Assembly (NCBI RefSeq): GCF_900177735.1
Contig: NZ_FXBB01000009.1
Coordinates: 1-64,000 of the forward strand
Length of the DNA stretch: 64,000 nucleotides
Direction of reading: 5' to 3'
Origin: Dethiosulfovibrio salsuginis
GTDB lineage: Bacteria; Synergistota; Synergistia; Synergistales; Dethiosulfovibrionaceae
This document shows, one piece after another, positions 56,788-64,000 of the stretch. The notes beneath the pieces were generated by a model. That model worked only from the letters and a program-made list of their open reading frames with translations. It was not told where the DNA came from and searched no databases. Within the stretch, counting starts at the first letter, position 1. Every line of letters starts with the position of its first letter. The position numbers and the translations under genes were made by a program.

Positions 56788-57981
56788 ATGAGGGAAGATA
56801 TACGGCGATCTATAATAGACTTTGTGGAAGGTAACTCCGATAAAATCCTGGATTTCACCTCCAGGCTTATAAAGACAAAATCGGTCAACCCTCCAGGAGA
56901 CGAAAGGGAGGTCGCCGAGATAGCCGCCAGGGAAATACGGTCTCTAGGGCTGGAATGCGAAATTCTGGACCACGGCGATAACTATCGAAGCGTGGTAACA
57001 ACTGTAGGAAAATCCAGGGAGATAAAGGGCATCATGCTCAACGGCCACCTGGACACCGTCCCTCCAGGGGAGATAACCTGGGACAGGGATCCTTTCTCCG
57101 GCGATATAGAGGGAGGCTTCATATACGGCAGAGGATCCTCCGATATGAAAGCAGGGGACGCCGCCATGACCTACGCAGCGGCCGCTCTGGCCGCCTCGGG
57201 AGTTGAGCTTAAAGGGCCTCTAATGCTGGCCCTATCTTCCAGCGAGGAGACCATCAGCAAAGGGGCTAGAGCCATCGCCTCGTCGGAGGCCATCAAAGAC
57301 ATAGGCACCGTTCTCATAGCGGAGCCCACCAATCTGGACGTCTACACCGCCGAGAAGGGCTGCTTCTGGATAACCGTCACAGCCAAGGGCAAAACCGCCC
57401 ACGGATCGATGCCTCACTGTGGGGTAAACGCTTTGGAGGGACTTTGCGATTTCCTGTGGAAACTCCGGTCCAGATGGACCGATTTTCAAAACTCGCCCCA
57501 TCCAGATCTAGGCCCCTCAACCGCCAGCGTCAACTTAATGTCCAGCGGAGTGGGCACCAACGTAATACCGGACCTGGCCACCGCCAGCGTGGACATAAGG
57601 ACCGTTCCAGGCCAGGACCACCAGGAACTCCTGAAGGAGATGACCGGCTGGGCTCTCAAACTTGAACAGGAGCGACCGGGACTCAAGATTTCCATCACCG
57701 TCCTGAACGACCGGGCTCCCTACGAGATAGACAAGGAGCATCCGTCGGTGAATTCATTGGTGTCTCAGGTAGAGGGCTTGCTATCGGTGACACCGAACAA
57801 GAAGGCGGTAGCCTTCTACACCGATGCATCCATCTTCGGCCCCTTCTGCGGCCTGCCGGTGATAATCTTCGGGCCAGGGGACCCCACGATGGCCCACCAG
57901 CCCAACGAAAGGTCCGACACAGCCTCCATCGTTGAGGCGGCTAAGTTGATAGCCCTGTGGGCTGCGGAGGAACTGAGCTAA
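56788..57981 (+). CDS. M20-family deacylase/peptidase (ArgE/DapE-like)
   Basis: A 397-residue zinc hydrolase. Metal-ligand and catalytic motifs are seen: GHLDTVPPG, GRGSSDMKAG, the SSEE pair (about 150-153) and a lid domain beginning AKGKTAHGSMPH. The C-terminal His motif is in AHQPNE. It hydrolyses N-acyl amino acids or dipeptides in the cytosol. Third gene of the DUF5058 operon; the linked membrane proteins suggest it processes what they import. Confidence 0.9.
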   Translation: MREDIRRSIIDFVEGNSDKILDFTSRLIKTKSVNPPGDEREVAEIAAREIRSLGLECEILDHGDNYRSVVTTVGKSREIKGIMLNGHLDTVPPGEITWDRDPFSGDIEGGFIYGRGSSDMKAGDAAMTYAAAALAASGVELKGPLMLALSSSEETISKGARAIASSEAIKDIGTVLIAEPTNLDVYTAEKGCFWITVTAKGKTAHGSMPHCGVNALEGLCDFLWKLRSRWTDFQNSPHPDLGPSTASVNLMSSGVGTNVIPDLATASVDIRTVPGQDHQELLKEMTGWALKLEQERPGLKISITVLNDRAPYEIDKEHPSVNSLVSQVEGLLSVTPNKKAVAFYTDASIFGPFCGLPVIIFGPGDPTMAHQPNERSDTASIVEAAKLIALWAAEELS

Positions 57982-57994
57982 AGCTAGCAGCAAA

Positions 57995-58021
57995 AGAGAG
58001 GCGGCCAGAGGCCGCCTCTCT
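57995..58021. terminator. Bidirectional terminator
   Basis: A 12-base-pair stem AGAGAGGCGGCC/GGCCGCCTCTCT with a three-base loop between the convergent M20 and amidohydrolase genes. Confidence 0.75.
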
Positions 58022-58024
58022 CTT

Positions 58025-59185
58025 CTATATGTCCCTTTTATAAACCAGCTCTCCGTCGATGAAGGTCATCTCCACATGGGAGTCAAAGTCGAGAGGATGG
58101 CCGCTCCATAACACCAGGTCTCCGTCTTTTCCCTCGTCGATGGATCCCACTCTGTGGCCTATCCCCAGATGCTCTGCGGCACTGAGGGTAATGGCCCTCA
58201 TGGCGGTTTTAGCCCCAAGACCGGCCTTGACGGCGAGGGCAGTCTCAAGGATCAGGTCCGATATAGGTATGACAGGGTGATCGGTTATTATGCAGAAATG
58301 GATTCCCTGCCTTTCCAGGGCAACCGGGAGCTCCCAGCTTCTGTTTACCAGCTCCATCTTCCTTCGAGAGGTGTTCAGAGGTCCGATGGCCGCTTTAACC
58401 GACTTCTCCGCTAAGAATTCCTCGATCAGATGGCCTTCGGTGCAGTGCTCGATCGTATAGGGAACCTTAAACTCCTCGGCAACCCTGATGGCGGTGCATA
58501 TATCATCGGCCCTGTGGGCGTGGACGCTTAAGGGTATTTTGCCCTCCACGACTAAGGCCATCTGTTCCATCGCCAGATCCCTCTTGAAGAACTTGCCCTC
58601 TTTTTCCTTTTCGGTCCTCTCGGCAACGTAGGATTGGGCGTCCGAAAGGGCTTTCCTGAGACAAGCGGCACAGCCCATCCTGGTAGATGGAAGGCCACTC
58701 TTGCCCTGAAAAACCCTGATAGGATTCTCTCCCAACGCCGCTTTCATCGAGGACGGGGCCACTATGACCATTTTATCCGCCACATTCCCAACGGTCTTTA
58801 TGATAACTCCGGTACCACCGACCACGTCGGCACTGCCGGGCAAGGTCTGGACCGTGGTTACCCCGCCCATTCGGGCATCCTCAAATCCCGGATCTCCTGG
58901 ATAGAGGGAATCCACTATCCGAAGCTCCGGCAACACCGACGCCGATTTATCGTTGTGGTCGTAGAACTCCGCAGGGGCCCCCTCGGTGGATACTCCCAGA
59001 TGGGTGTGAGCGTCTACGAGGCCCGGGGACAGGAATTTGCCCCGCCCATCGATGACCTCCGCTCCATTGGGGATCTCCACCGCCCCGACGGAGTGGATCT
59101 TTCCGTCTTTCAGAATAACAGTAGCACCGGAAAGCTCCTCCCCGGACACCGTAACAACCGTAGCGTTTATAATCGCCTTTATCAT
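58025..59185 (-). CDS. Metal-dependent amidohydrolase (paralogue 2)
   Basis: A 386-residue paralogue of the enzyme at 26171-27337. Motifs DAHTHLG, HAHRADDI, EHCTEGH and ITDHPV are conserved, as is MRAITLSAAEHLG. ATG 59185 was chosen with AAAGGTGGA upstream; a GTG 18 bases earlier is less likely. Cytosolic. It lies next to the leucyl aminopeptidase and M20 genes, consistent with a role in degrading peptides or modified amino acids. Confidence 0.87.
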   Translation of the reverse strand: MIKAIINATVVTVSGEELSGATVILKDGKIHSVGAVEIPNGAEVIDGRGKFLSPGLVDAHTHLGVSTEGAPAEFYDHNDKSASVLPELRIVDSLYPGDPGFEDARMGGVTTVQTLPGSADVVGGTGVIIKTVGNVADKMVIVAPSSMKAALGENPIRVFQGKSGLPSTRMGCAACLRKALSDAQSYVAERTEKEKEGKFFKRDLAMEQMALVVEGKIPLSVHAHRADDICTAIRVAEEFKVPYTIEHCTEGHLIEEFLAEKSVKAAIGPLNTSRRKMELVNRSWELPVALERQGIHFCIITDHPVIPISDLILETALAVKAGLGAKTAMRAITLSAAEHLGIGHRVGSIDEGKDGDLVLWSGHPLDFDSHVEMTFIDGELVYKRDI

Positions 59186-59226
59186 GCAAAATCCACCTTT
59201 CACCCTAAAGCCCCTTAAAAAATGTG

Positions 59227-60654
59227 CTATTTCAGGATATATTCCAGACAGGTCCTGACACCGAAGGAGCTAGCTCCCTTGCCGTAGCAGTCGAACTCTT
59301 TGTCGTAGAAGTCCACTCCCGCTATATCCAGATGGGCCCAGGGGATTTCCGCCTTGACGAACTCTTTGAGGAACATTCCGGCGGTTATGGCACCTCCTCC
59401 GGCTCCACCGGAGTTAAGCAAATCCGCCACAGGGGAGTCTATCTGCTCCCTTAGCTTATCGTCGTCCATGGTGAATCGGTGGTATCTCTCCCCAGCTCTG
59501 CGACCGGAGTCGATTATCTCCTGGCTTAGTTCATCGTTATCGGAGAAAACACCGGCGGTGTAGTTTCCAAGGGCCGTTGCCACCGCACCGGTGAGGGTGG
59601 CCATGTCGACTAAGCAATCCACGTCAAGCTCGGAGGCGTAGGACAGGGTATCCGCCAGGGTTACCCGCCCCTCGGCATCGGTGTTGACTATCTCTATTGT
59701 CTTGCCGTTTCTGGCCCGAACTATGTCGTCTGGGCGATAGGCCGCACCGTCGGGCATATTCTCCACCGCACCGACTATGCCGTGAACCTCCACGTCGGGC
59801 TTGAGGACCGAGACAGCCTCCATGATGGCTAGGACGTTACAGGCACCGGTCTTATCGCACTTCATGGTCCTGATACCCTCTCGGCCCTTTATGCACAGCC
59901 CTCCGCTGTCGAAGGTCACGCCCTTTCCGACGAACGCCAACTTCTTTCTAGGCGTTCCAGCCGGACGGTAGACCATATGTATAAACCTAGGAGGGTTCTG
60001 GGAGCCTTTGCCTACGTGCCACAGGGCGGACATCCGCTCCTCCTGGATCTTGACCTCATCCCAAACCACGCATTCCAGGCCGCCCTCTTTAGCTATCCTC
60101 TGGGCCTCCTCCGCCATAGTCTGAGGGGTTATGTCGTTGCCAGGCCTATTGGCCAGATCTCTGGAGACCACCTGAGCATGACCGAGGACCTTGCCTCTCG
60201 CAAGACCCGATTCGACGCCGTCTTTAAGACATACTCTATCCACCGAGACGGAGATATCGCCATCTTTAGGCTGACGATAACCGTCGAAACGATAGTTTCC
60301 GAGCACCGCCCCCTCAGCCACGGCGGAGCTTATGGCTTCGTCGGGACCCACCGGCAGTACAACCGCCAGATCGGAGATTCCTAGCCTGCCGACCTTCCTT
60401 ACCAGATCGGCCACGGCGTTACGGTAGGTCGAGGGACAGACCTTACCTTCATCACCTAACCCAACCAGAAAGAGATCTTGCACCTCACCCTCCATGGGAT
60501 AGCGAAAGAACTCCCCTCTTTTGCCTTTAGCCCTGAATAGGTCAAAAGCCCTCGTAGACGCCCCCTCCAGCACCGAAAGGGGCTCTACCCCTGCAAAACA
60601 TAGGACTCCTACCGCCTTGCACGAGACGTTTCCGGAAAAACTCGTCAAATCCAT
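59227..60654 (-). CDS. pepA: Leucyl aminopeptidase (M17)
   Basis: A 475-residue cytosolic, two-metal aminopeptidase. Metal-binding Lys and Asp lie in GKGVTFDSGGLCIK, and the NTDAEGRVTLADTL signature is intact; the N-terminal macro-like domain (about 1-160) is more variable. It releases N-terminal residues from imported peptides. It has AGGTGACC-type ribosome-binding sequence and a -10-like TATAAT on the minus strand near 60683-60690, after the terminator of the binding-protein gene. Confidence 0.93.
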   Translation of the reverse strand: MDLTSFSGNVSCKAVGVLCFAGVEPLSVLEGASTRAFDLFRAKGKRGEFFRYPMEGEVQDLFLVGLGDEGKVCPSTYRNAVADLVRKVGRLGISDLAVVLPVGPDEAISSAVAEGAVLGNYRFDGYRQPKDGDISVSVDRVCLKDGVESGLARGKVLGHAQVVSRDLANRPGNDITPQTMAEEAQRIAKEGGLECVVWDEVKIQEERMSALWHVGKGSQNPPRFIHMVYRPAGTPRKKLAFVGKGVTFDSGGLCIKGREGIRTMKCDKTGACNVLAIMEAVSVLKPDVEVHGIVGAVENMPDGAAYRPDDIVRARNGKTIEIVNTDAEGRVTLADTLSYASELDVDCLVDMATLTGAVATALGNYTAGVFSDNDELSQEIIDSGRRAGERYHRFTMDDDKLREQIDSPVADLLNSGGAGGGAITAGMFLKEFVKAEIPWAHLDIAGVDFYDKEFDCYGKGASSFGVRTCLEYILK

Positions 60655-60711
60655 AAAAGGTCACCTCCGAAATATGTATCCAATTATATATCCAGTATAG
60701 CATCGAAAGCC

Positions 60712-60746
60712 CCTAAAAAAGGCCCCCTGAGGGGGCCTTTTTTAGG
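60712..60746 (-). terminator. Terminator of the binding-protein gene
   Basis: AAAAAAGGCCCCC pairs with GGGGGCCTTTTTT around a three-base loop; on the minus strand it abuts the stop at 60751. Confidence 0.85.
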
Positions 60747-60750
60747 ACCT

Positions 60751-62385
60751 CTACTTATCCATCCATACGACGGAAAGATCGGTGATGTAGTCTCCCATAG
60801 AGGGAAGATAGACGTTTTTGGCCTTCTCGTTGTGGACAAGGCTGGTGGTGTAGTGGAAGAGGAAAAGCCAAGGTGCATCGTCCACTATCTGCTGCTCCGC
60901 CTTATGATAGAGCTCGACTCTCTTGTCCCAGTTCGTCTCCGAACGGGCGTCCCTCAGCAACTGATCGACCTGAGGATTAACATATCGGGAGTAGTTCCCT
61001 TTGGAGCCTATGTTGGACGAATCGAGAAGCACGAAAAGGAAGTTATCAGGGTCGGGATAGTCGACAACCCACGCCATACGGAACATCTCGAACTCTCCTC
61101 TGGAGCAGGCATCCAGATGGGTTCCCCAGTCCTGAACCTTGAGGTTCAGTTTTATACCGAGATCGGCGACCTGAGCCTGGATGGCCTCGGCGATAGATCT
61201 ATGTCTGGGGTTGTTGTTGTACATAAGGGTAAGCTCGACTCCATCGGGATAGCCGGCCTCTTTAAGGAGCTCTTTGGCCTTTGCAGCATCAAAAGAGTAT
61301 CCTCTAAGATCTGGGTTATAACCGGGCATACCAGGAGGCAGAATCCCAGCGGCGGGGCCGTAGCGACCGTTTATGACCAGCTCGCTGATGGCCTCTCTGT
61401 TGACAGCGTAGTTGAGCGCCTGGCGTAGCTTTTTGTTGCTCTTAAAGGGCTCTTCGGCGTTGTTAAAACCGTAGTAGTAGGTTCCCATATGGGGACGTTC
61501 CTGGAAAAGACCGCCTTCGGAGTAGTTTTCCTTGATCTCCTCGTAGAACTCGTCGGGGACGTCCTGGAGTATGCCTATATTTCCCTTTTTGAACTCAAGG
61601 TATGCGACGCTGTTGTCGGGGATAACCCTGTAGACTATCTCGTCAAGATAGGGAAGGGAATTCCCGGCGGCGTCTTTCTTCCAGTAGTCCGGGTTCTTTA
61701 CGAGGATCATCTCGTTGTCGTGATCCCACTTTTTAAGCATAAAGGGACCGGTTCCTACAGGATGGAAGTTGAAATCCTTGCCCCACTTCTCCGCGTCCTC
61801 TCTGGGAACGACGGCAAAAGCGTTGTAGGCCAGGATCGACAGGAAAGGGGCGAAAGGATAATCTAAGGTAAATCGAAGGGTGTAGTCGTCGACGACCTCT
61901 ACGCCTTCCCAGTGGTCGACCTTACCGTCGGAGAAGTCCTTGTAGCCCTTGATCTGCTCGACGAAGTAGGCTCTAGGAGAGTTTTCCTTGACCAGTCTCT
62001 CGAAGGTATACTTGAAGTCGTGAGCGGTGACCTCTCTGCCACCGCTGAGGGTAGGCTCGCCCTCGCAAGTCTTCTGGAAGGTAACTCCTTTACGAAGATG
62101 GAAGGTCCATACTGTGGCGTCGTCGTTGGCGTCCCAGCTTTCGGCTAACTCAGGAAGAACTCCCTCTCCGTCGGGGTGATACCCCACCAATCCCTGAAAA
62201 ACCATGTTCAGGGTACGGCTGGACGTGGTGTCGGTTGAAAAAGCTGGATCCATCTTAGGGGGATCGTTCACAAGCCTCCACACCAACGAACCGCCGTAAA
62301 CCGGTCCATCCGCCGCAAACGCGGCCCCTGCGACGCATATGGATAGCGCCGCAACGAGAGCTGCTGCCCTACAGAGCTTCTTCAT
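60751..62385 (-). CDS. Peptide ABC transporter substrate-binding protein (family 5, DppA/OppA-like)
   Basis: A 544-residue periplasmic binding protein. ATG 62385 was chosen with GGAGGTG upstream; it gives a clear signal peptide (KKLCRAAALVAALSICVAGAAFA). The mature part has the family-5 fold, with LVWRLVNDPPKMDPAFS and YPFAPFLSILAYNAFAVVPRE. It is monocistronic, with its own terminator. It is the best candidate partner of the permease-ATPase operon at 27-31 kb. Confidence 0.92.
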   Translation of the reverse strand: MKKLCRAAALVAALSICVAGAAFAADGPVYGGSLVWRLVNDPPKMDPAFSTDTTSSRTLNMVFQGLVGYHPDGEGVLPELAESWDANDDATVWTFHLRKGVTFQKTCEGEPTLSGGREVTAHDFKYTFERLVKENSPRAYFVEQIKGYKDFSDGKVDHWEGVEVVDDYTLRFTLDYPFAPFLSILAYNAFAVVPREDAEKWGKDFNFHPVGTGPFMLKKWDHDNEMILVKNPDYWKKDAAGNSLPYLDEIVYRVIPDNSVAYLEFKKGNIGILQDVPDEFYEEIKENYSEGGLFQERPHMGTYYYGFNNAEEPFKSNKKLRQALNYAVNREAISELVINGRYGPAAGILPPGMPGYNPDLRGYSFDAAKAKELLKEAGYPDGVELTLMYNNNPRHRSIAEAIQAQVADLGIKLNLKVQDWGTHLDACSRGEFEMFRMAWVVDYPDPDNFLFVLLDSSNIGSKGNYSRYVNPQVDQLLRDARSETNWDKRVELYHKAEQQIVDDAPWLFLFHYTTSLVHNEKAKNVYLPSMGDYITDLSVVWMDK

Positions 62386-62593
62386 TCGCAAGTGCACCTC
62401 CTGTAAAATTGCCCCAGATTGTTTGTATACCTAGGAAACGGACGAGGCTTATCCGTTCACTATTTCATCTTACCACATCGGTCAACTGTATGGAACAAAA
62501 AAAACTATCGAATGGCAAGACTCCTGTTGTGAAGGTATAATAGGATGGTCCATCCTGTTTTGAGATGGAAAAAAGCAAGAGGAGGATTTTTTG

Positions 62594-63097
62594 ATGCAGA
62601 GCGTTACCGATCTACTTCTTCACAACCCCTTCATACAGGGTCTTGTCCTGGGACTGGCCATCGCGCTGATATTCTGGCTTCAGGGGATAGCTAAAAACAG
62701 CAAGCTAAACAAAGAGGTATCCCGCCTCAGGGAAGGTATGAGTGCCCAGATATCCACCGCCGCCCAAAACAACGCCCTATACATCAAGGAAAACGAGGAT
62801 ATGAAGAAGAAACTGGCGACAATGGAGATGACTTTGTCGACTTTGTCCCAAAAGCCTAAAAGGGCGGAGCTTAAGACTCTCTACGTCTACGACAAGGCCA
62901 TCCACCTCATGTACGCCAGAACCCCGGGATTCGCCACCGCCTGGGAAAGCGTCCTGAGGGAGGCGGAGCAGGAGATCGCCAAATCGGAGTCCGGGTTTAT
63001 CCCCCTGATGAAGAAAGTTTTCCACCCCTCTCTGTCGGCGAAAACCGAACCAGATGAGACCGTCGTAGAGGCGGAGCCGGAACACAGCACTAACTGA
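62594..63097 (+). CDS. Hypothetical protein with N-terminal anchor and coiled coil
   Basis: A 167-residue protein not assigned to a family. One membrane segment (about 12-32) is followed by a coiled-coil stretch (about 40-95, KLNKEVSRLREGMSAQ) and a short globular end. ATG 62594 is preceded by GGAGG at eight bases. A -10-like TATAAT lies near 62537. It is inner-membrane attached with a cytosolic or periplasmic tail. Confidence 0.7.
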   Translation: MQSVTDLLLHNPFIQGLVLGLAIALIFWLQGIAKNSKLNKEVSRLREGMSAQISTAAQNNALYIKENEDMKKKLATMEMTLSTLSQKPKRAELKTLYVYDKAIHLMYARTPGFATAWESVLREAEQEIAKSESGFIPLMKKVFHPSLSAKTEPDETVVEAEPEHSTN

Positions 63098-63110
63098 GCC
63101 CCCAGAGGGA

Positions 63111-63147
63111 GACAGGAGGAGGGGGTAACCCCTCCTCCTGTCTTTTT
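63111..63147 (+). terminator. Strong intrinsic terminator
   Basis: A 14-base-pair stem GACAGGAGGAGGGG/CCCCTCCTCCTGTC with a four-base loop, followed by TTTTT. Confidence 0.88.
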
Positions 63148-63174
63148 ATCAACGAAAAAGAGGAGGTGTTATTT

Positions 63175-64000
63175 TTGAAATTGTTAGTTCTCTCGACATT
63201 ACTAATCTCCCTATGTACCCCTCTCTCCGGTACATCCGAGGCCCAGGGAATAGCCCTTCCATGGAAAAAAGAGCACGTCGACGCCCTCAGGGTCTTCCAG
63301 TTTCTGAACTATATCGATTTCGGCCTTGCGGAGGCCATAGAGACCGAGGACTCCCTGGTTTTAGCGAGACAATACGACACCCTAGCCAGCAACTTAGACC
63401 TGGCCATAGTCAGGGACGAGCAGGTCATAAGGGTTATAGAATCCCTCGGTAGACAGGTAGACAGGACCGAGACCAACAGACTGACACAACAGGTAGAGCA
63501 GATCTTCTCATCCAGGCTTTTCGAGGCAATATACAGATCGACGACCCCTACTGTGTCCACGGAAAAGGCGATACTGTCCAGAGTTCCTCTGATGGGCGCT
63601 CCTTGGTACGACTACCGAAGACACCGCCCCATATACACCGACAAAATGAGGGGCAAAATAGCCCTTACCGACGGCCAGTTAAGGGAGCTAACGGAGATAA
63701 GAAAGGACATGCTCAGGATCTCCTGGGAGCTTTTCGGAAAATACGACGTAGGTAAAAGCGAGAGACTGACAGAGAGGGAGATGGACCGGTTTGTAGCGGT
63801 GATAGCAGAAGATGACCCAGCGCTCAGAGCAAGGCAACTGAAAAGGCTTCTACAGGATCAGCCTGCCTTCGACTCGTTCCCTCCCTTTTGGTTCTACTCC
63901 GGAATGGCGGAACTCGAAGGAGATGGAGACAGGGGATACGCCTCTACGTGCATGGATAAATACGGCTCCTCCTACCGAGATATCTTTAAAAAAGACCCTC
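63175..64000 (+). CDS. Exported hypothetical protein (partial, runs off the window)
   Basis: An open frame from TTG 63175 to the window end (275 codons, no stop). AGGAGGTG lies seven bases before the TTG. The product begins with a signal peptide (KLLVLSTLLISLCTPLSG) and then has a mainly helical, charged region without a motif I can name. Codon use and frame quality look like a genuine gene. It is likely periplasmic. Confidence 0.7.
   Translation, partial: MKLLVLSTLLISLCTPLSGTSEAQGIALPWKKEHVDALRVFQFLNYIDFGLAEAIETEDSLVLARQYDTLASNLDLAIVRDEQVIRVIESLGRQVDRTETNRLTQQVEQIFSSRLFEAIYRSTTPTVSTEKAILSRVPLMGAPWYDYRRHRPIYTDKMRGKIALTDGQLRELTEIRKDMLRISWELFGKYDVGKSERLTEREMDRFVAVIAEDDPALRARQLKRLLQDQPAFDSFPPFWFYSGMAELEGDGDRGYASTCMDKYGSSYRDIFKKDP

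Overview
The window looks like chromosomal DNA of an anaerobic, amino-acid- and peptide-degrading diderm bacterium, most probably a member of Synergistota close to Dethiosulfovibrio. This is inference from gene content: many peptidases and amidohydrolases, a dipeptide ABC transporter, a selenoprotein, a murein transglycosylase with a signal peptide, an encapsulin with EncFtn cargo and a large chemotaxis locus. GC content is moderate. Shine-Dalgarno sequences are strong and TTG/GTG starts are frequent. No rRNA, tRNA, CRISPR array, prophage or intact transposase was seen.

Layout. 1-5.8 kb: a palindromic repeat cut by the window edge, two diguanylate cyclases around an M20 hydrolase, and a small unknown gene. 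5.8-9.7 kb: lytic transglycosylase, an HD-domain hydrolase and a DUF502 membrane protein. 9.7-11.5 kb: cysE-cysK behind a leader that encodes a 17-residue peptide with three consecutive Cys codons followed by an intrinsic terminator, i.e. an apparent cysteine attenuator. 11.5-19.4 kb: two more copies of the repeat, a decayed HD-GYP gene, and three transcription units (two headed by paralogous TetR genes, one by a SagB-like oxidoreductase) that share the operator AGAC-N5-GTCT. 19.5-27.3 kb: membrane proteins, a membrane-anchored thioredoxin whose first active-site Cys is an in-frame TGA (selenocysteine) next to a CcdA-like reductant carrier, ogt, a ferredoxin-type DUF362 protein, a MATE exporter and an amidohydrolase. 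27.4-33.6 kb: dipeptide ABC transporter (no binding protein in the operon) and an S9 peptidase. 33.7-42.3 kb: a single chemotaxis operon cheY-cheX-cheX-cheA-cheW-mcp-cheR-cheY-cheD-cheB. 42.3-52.3 kb: hybrid kinase with a degenerate HPt, an MCP, a stand-alone HPt, birA, a triple-CheW protein, and a GGDEF protein with a degenerate EAL. 52.3-53.5 kb: EncFtn plus encapsulin. 53.5-64 kb: a PucR regulator followed by two membrane proteins and an M20 peptidase, a second amidohydrolase, leucyl aminopeptidase, a peptide-binding protein and two unknown genes.

How the parts fit: peptides are probably imported by the Dpp/Opp-type system and cleaved by S9, M17 and M20 peptidases and amidohydrolases. Behaviour is controlled by an elaborate chemotaxis and c-di-GMP network. 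Sulfur, redox and iron handling (cysteine biosynthesis under attenuation, selenothioredoxin/CcdA, encapsulated ferritin) are the most distinctive small systems here.
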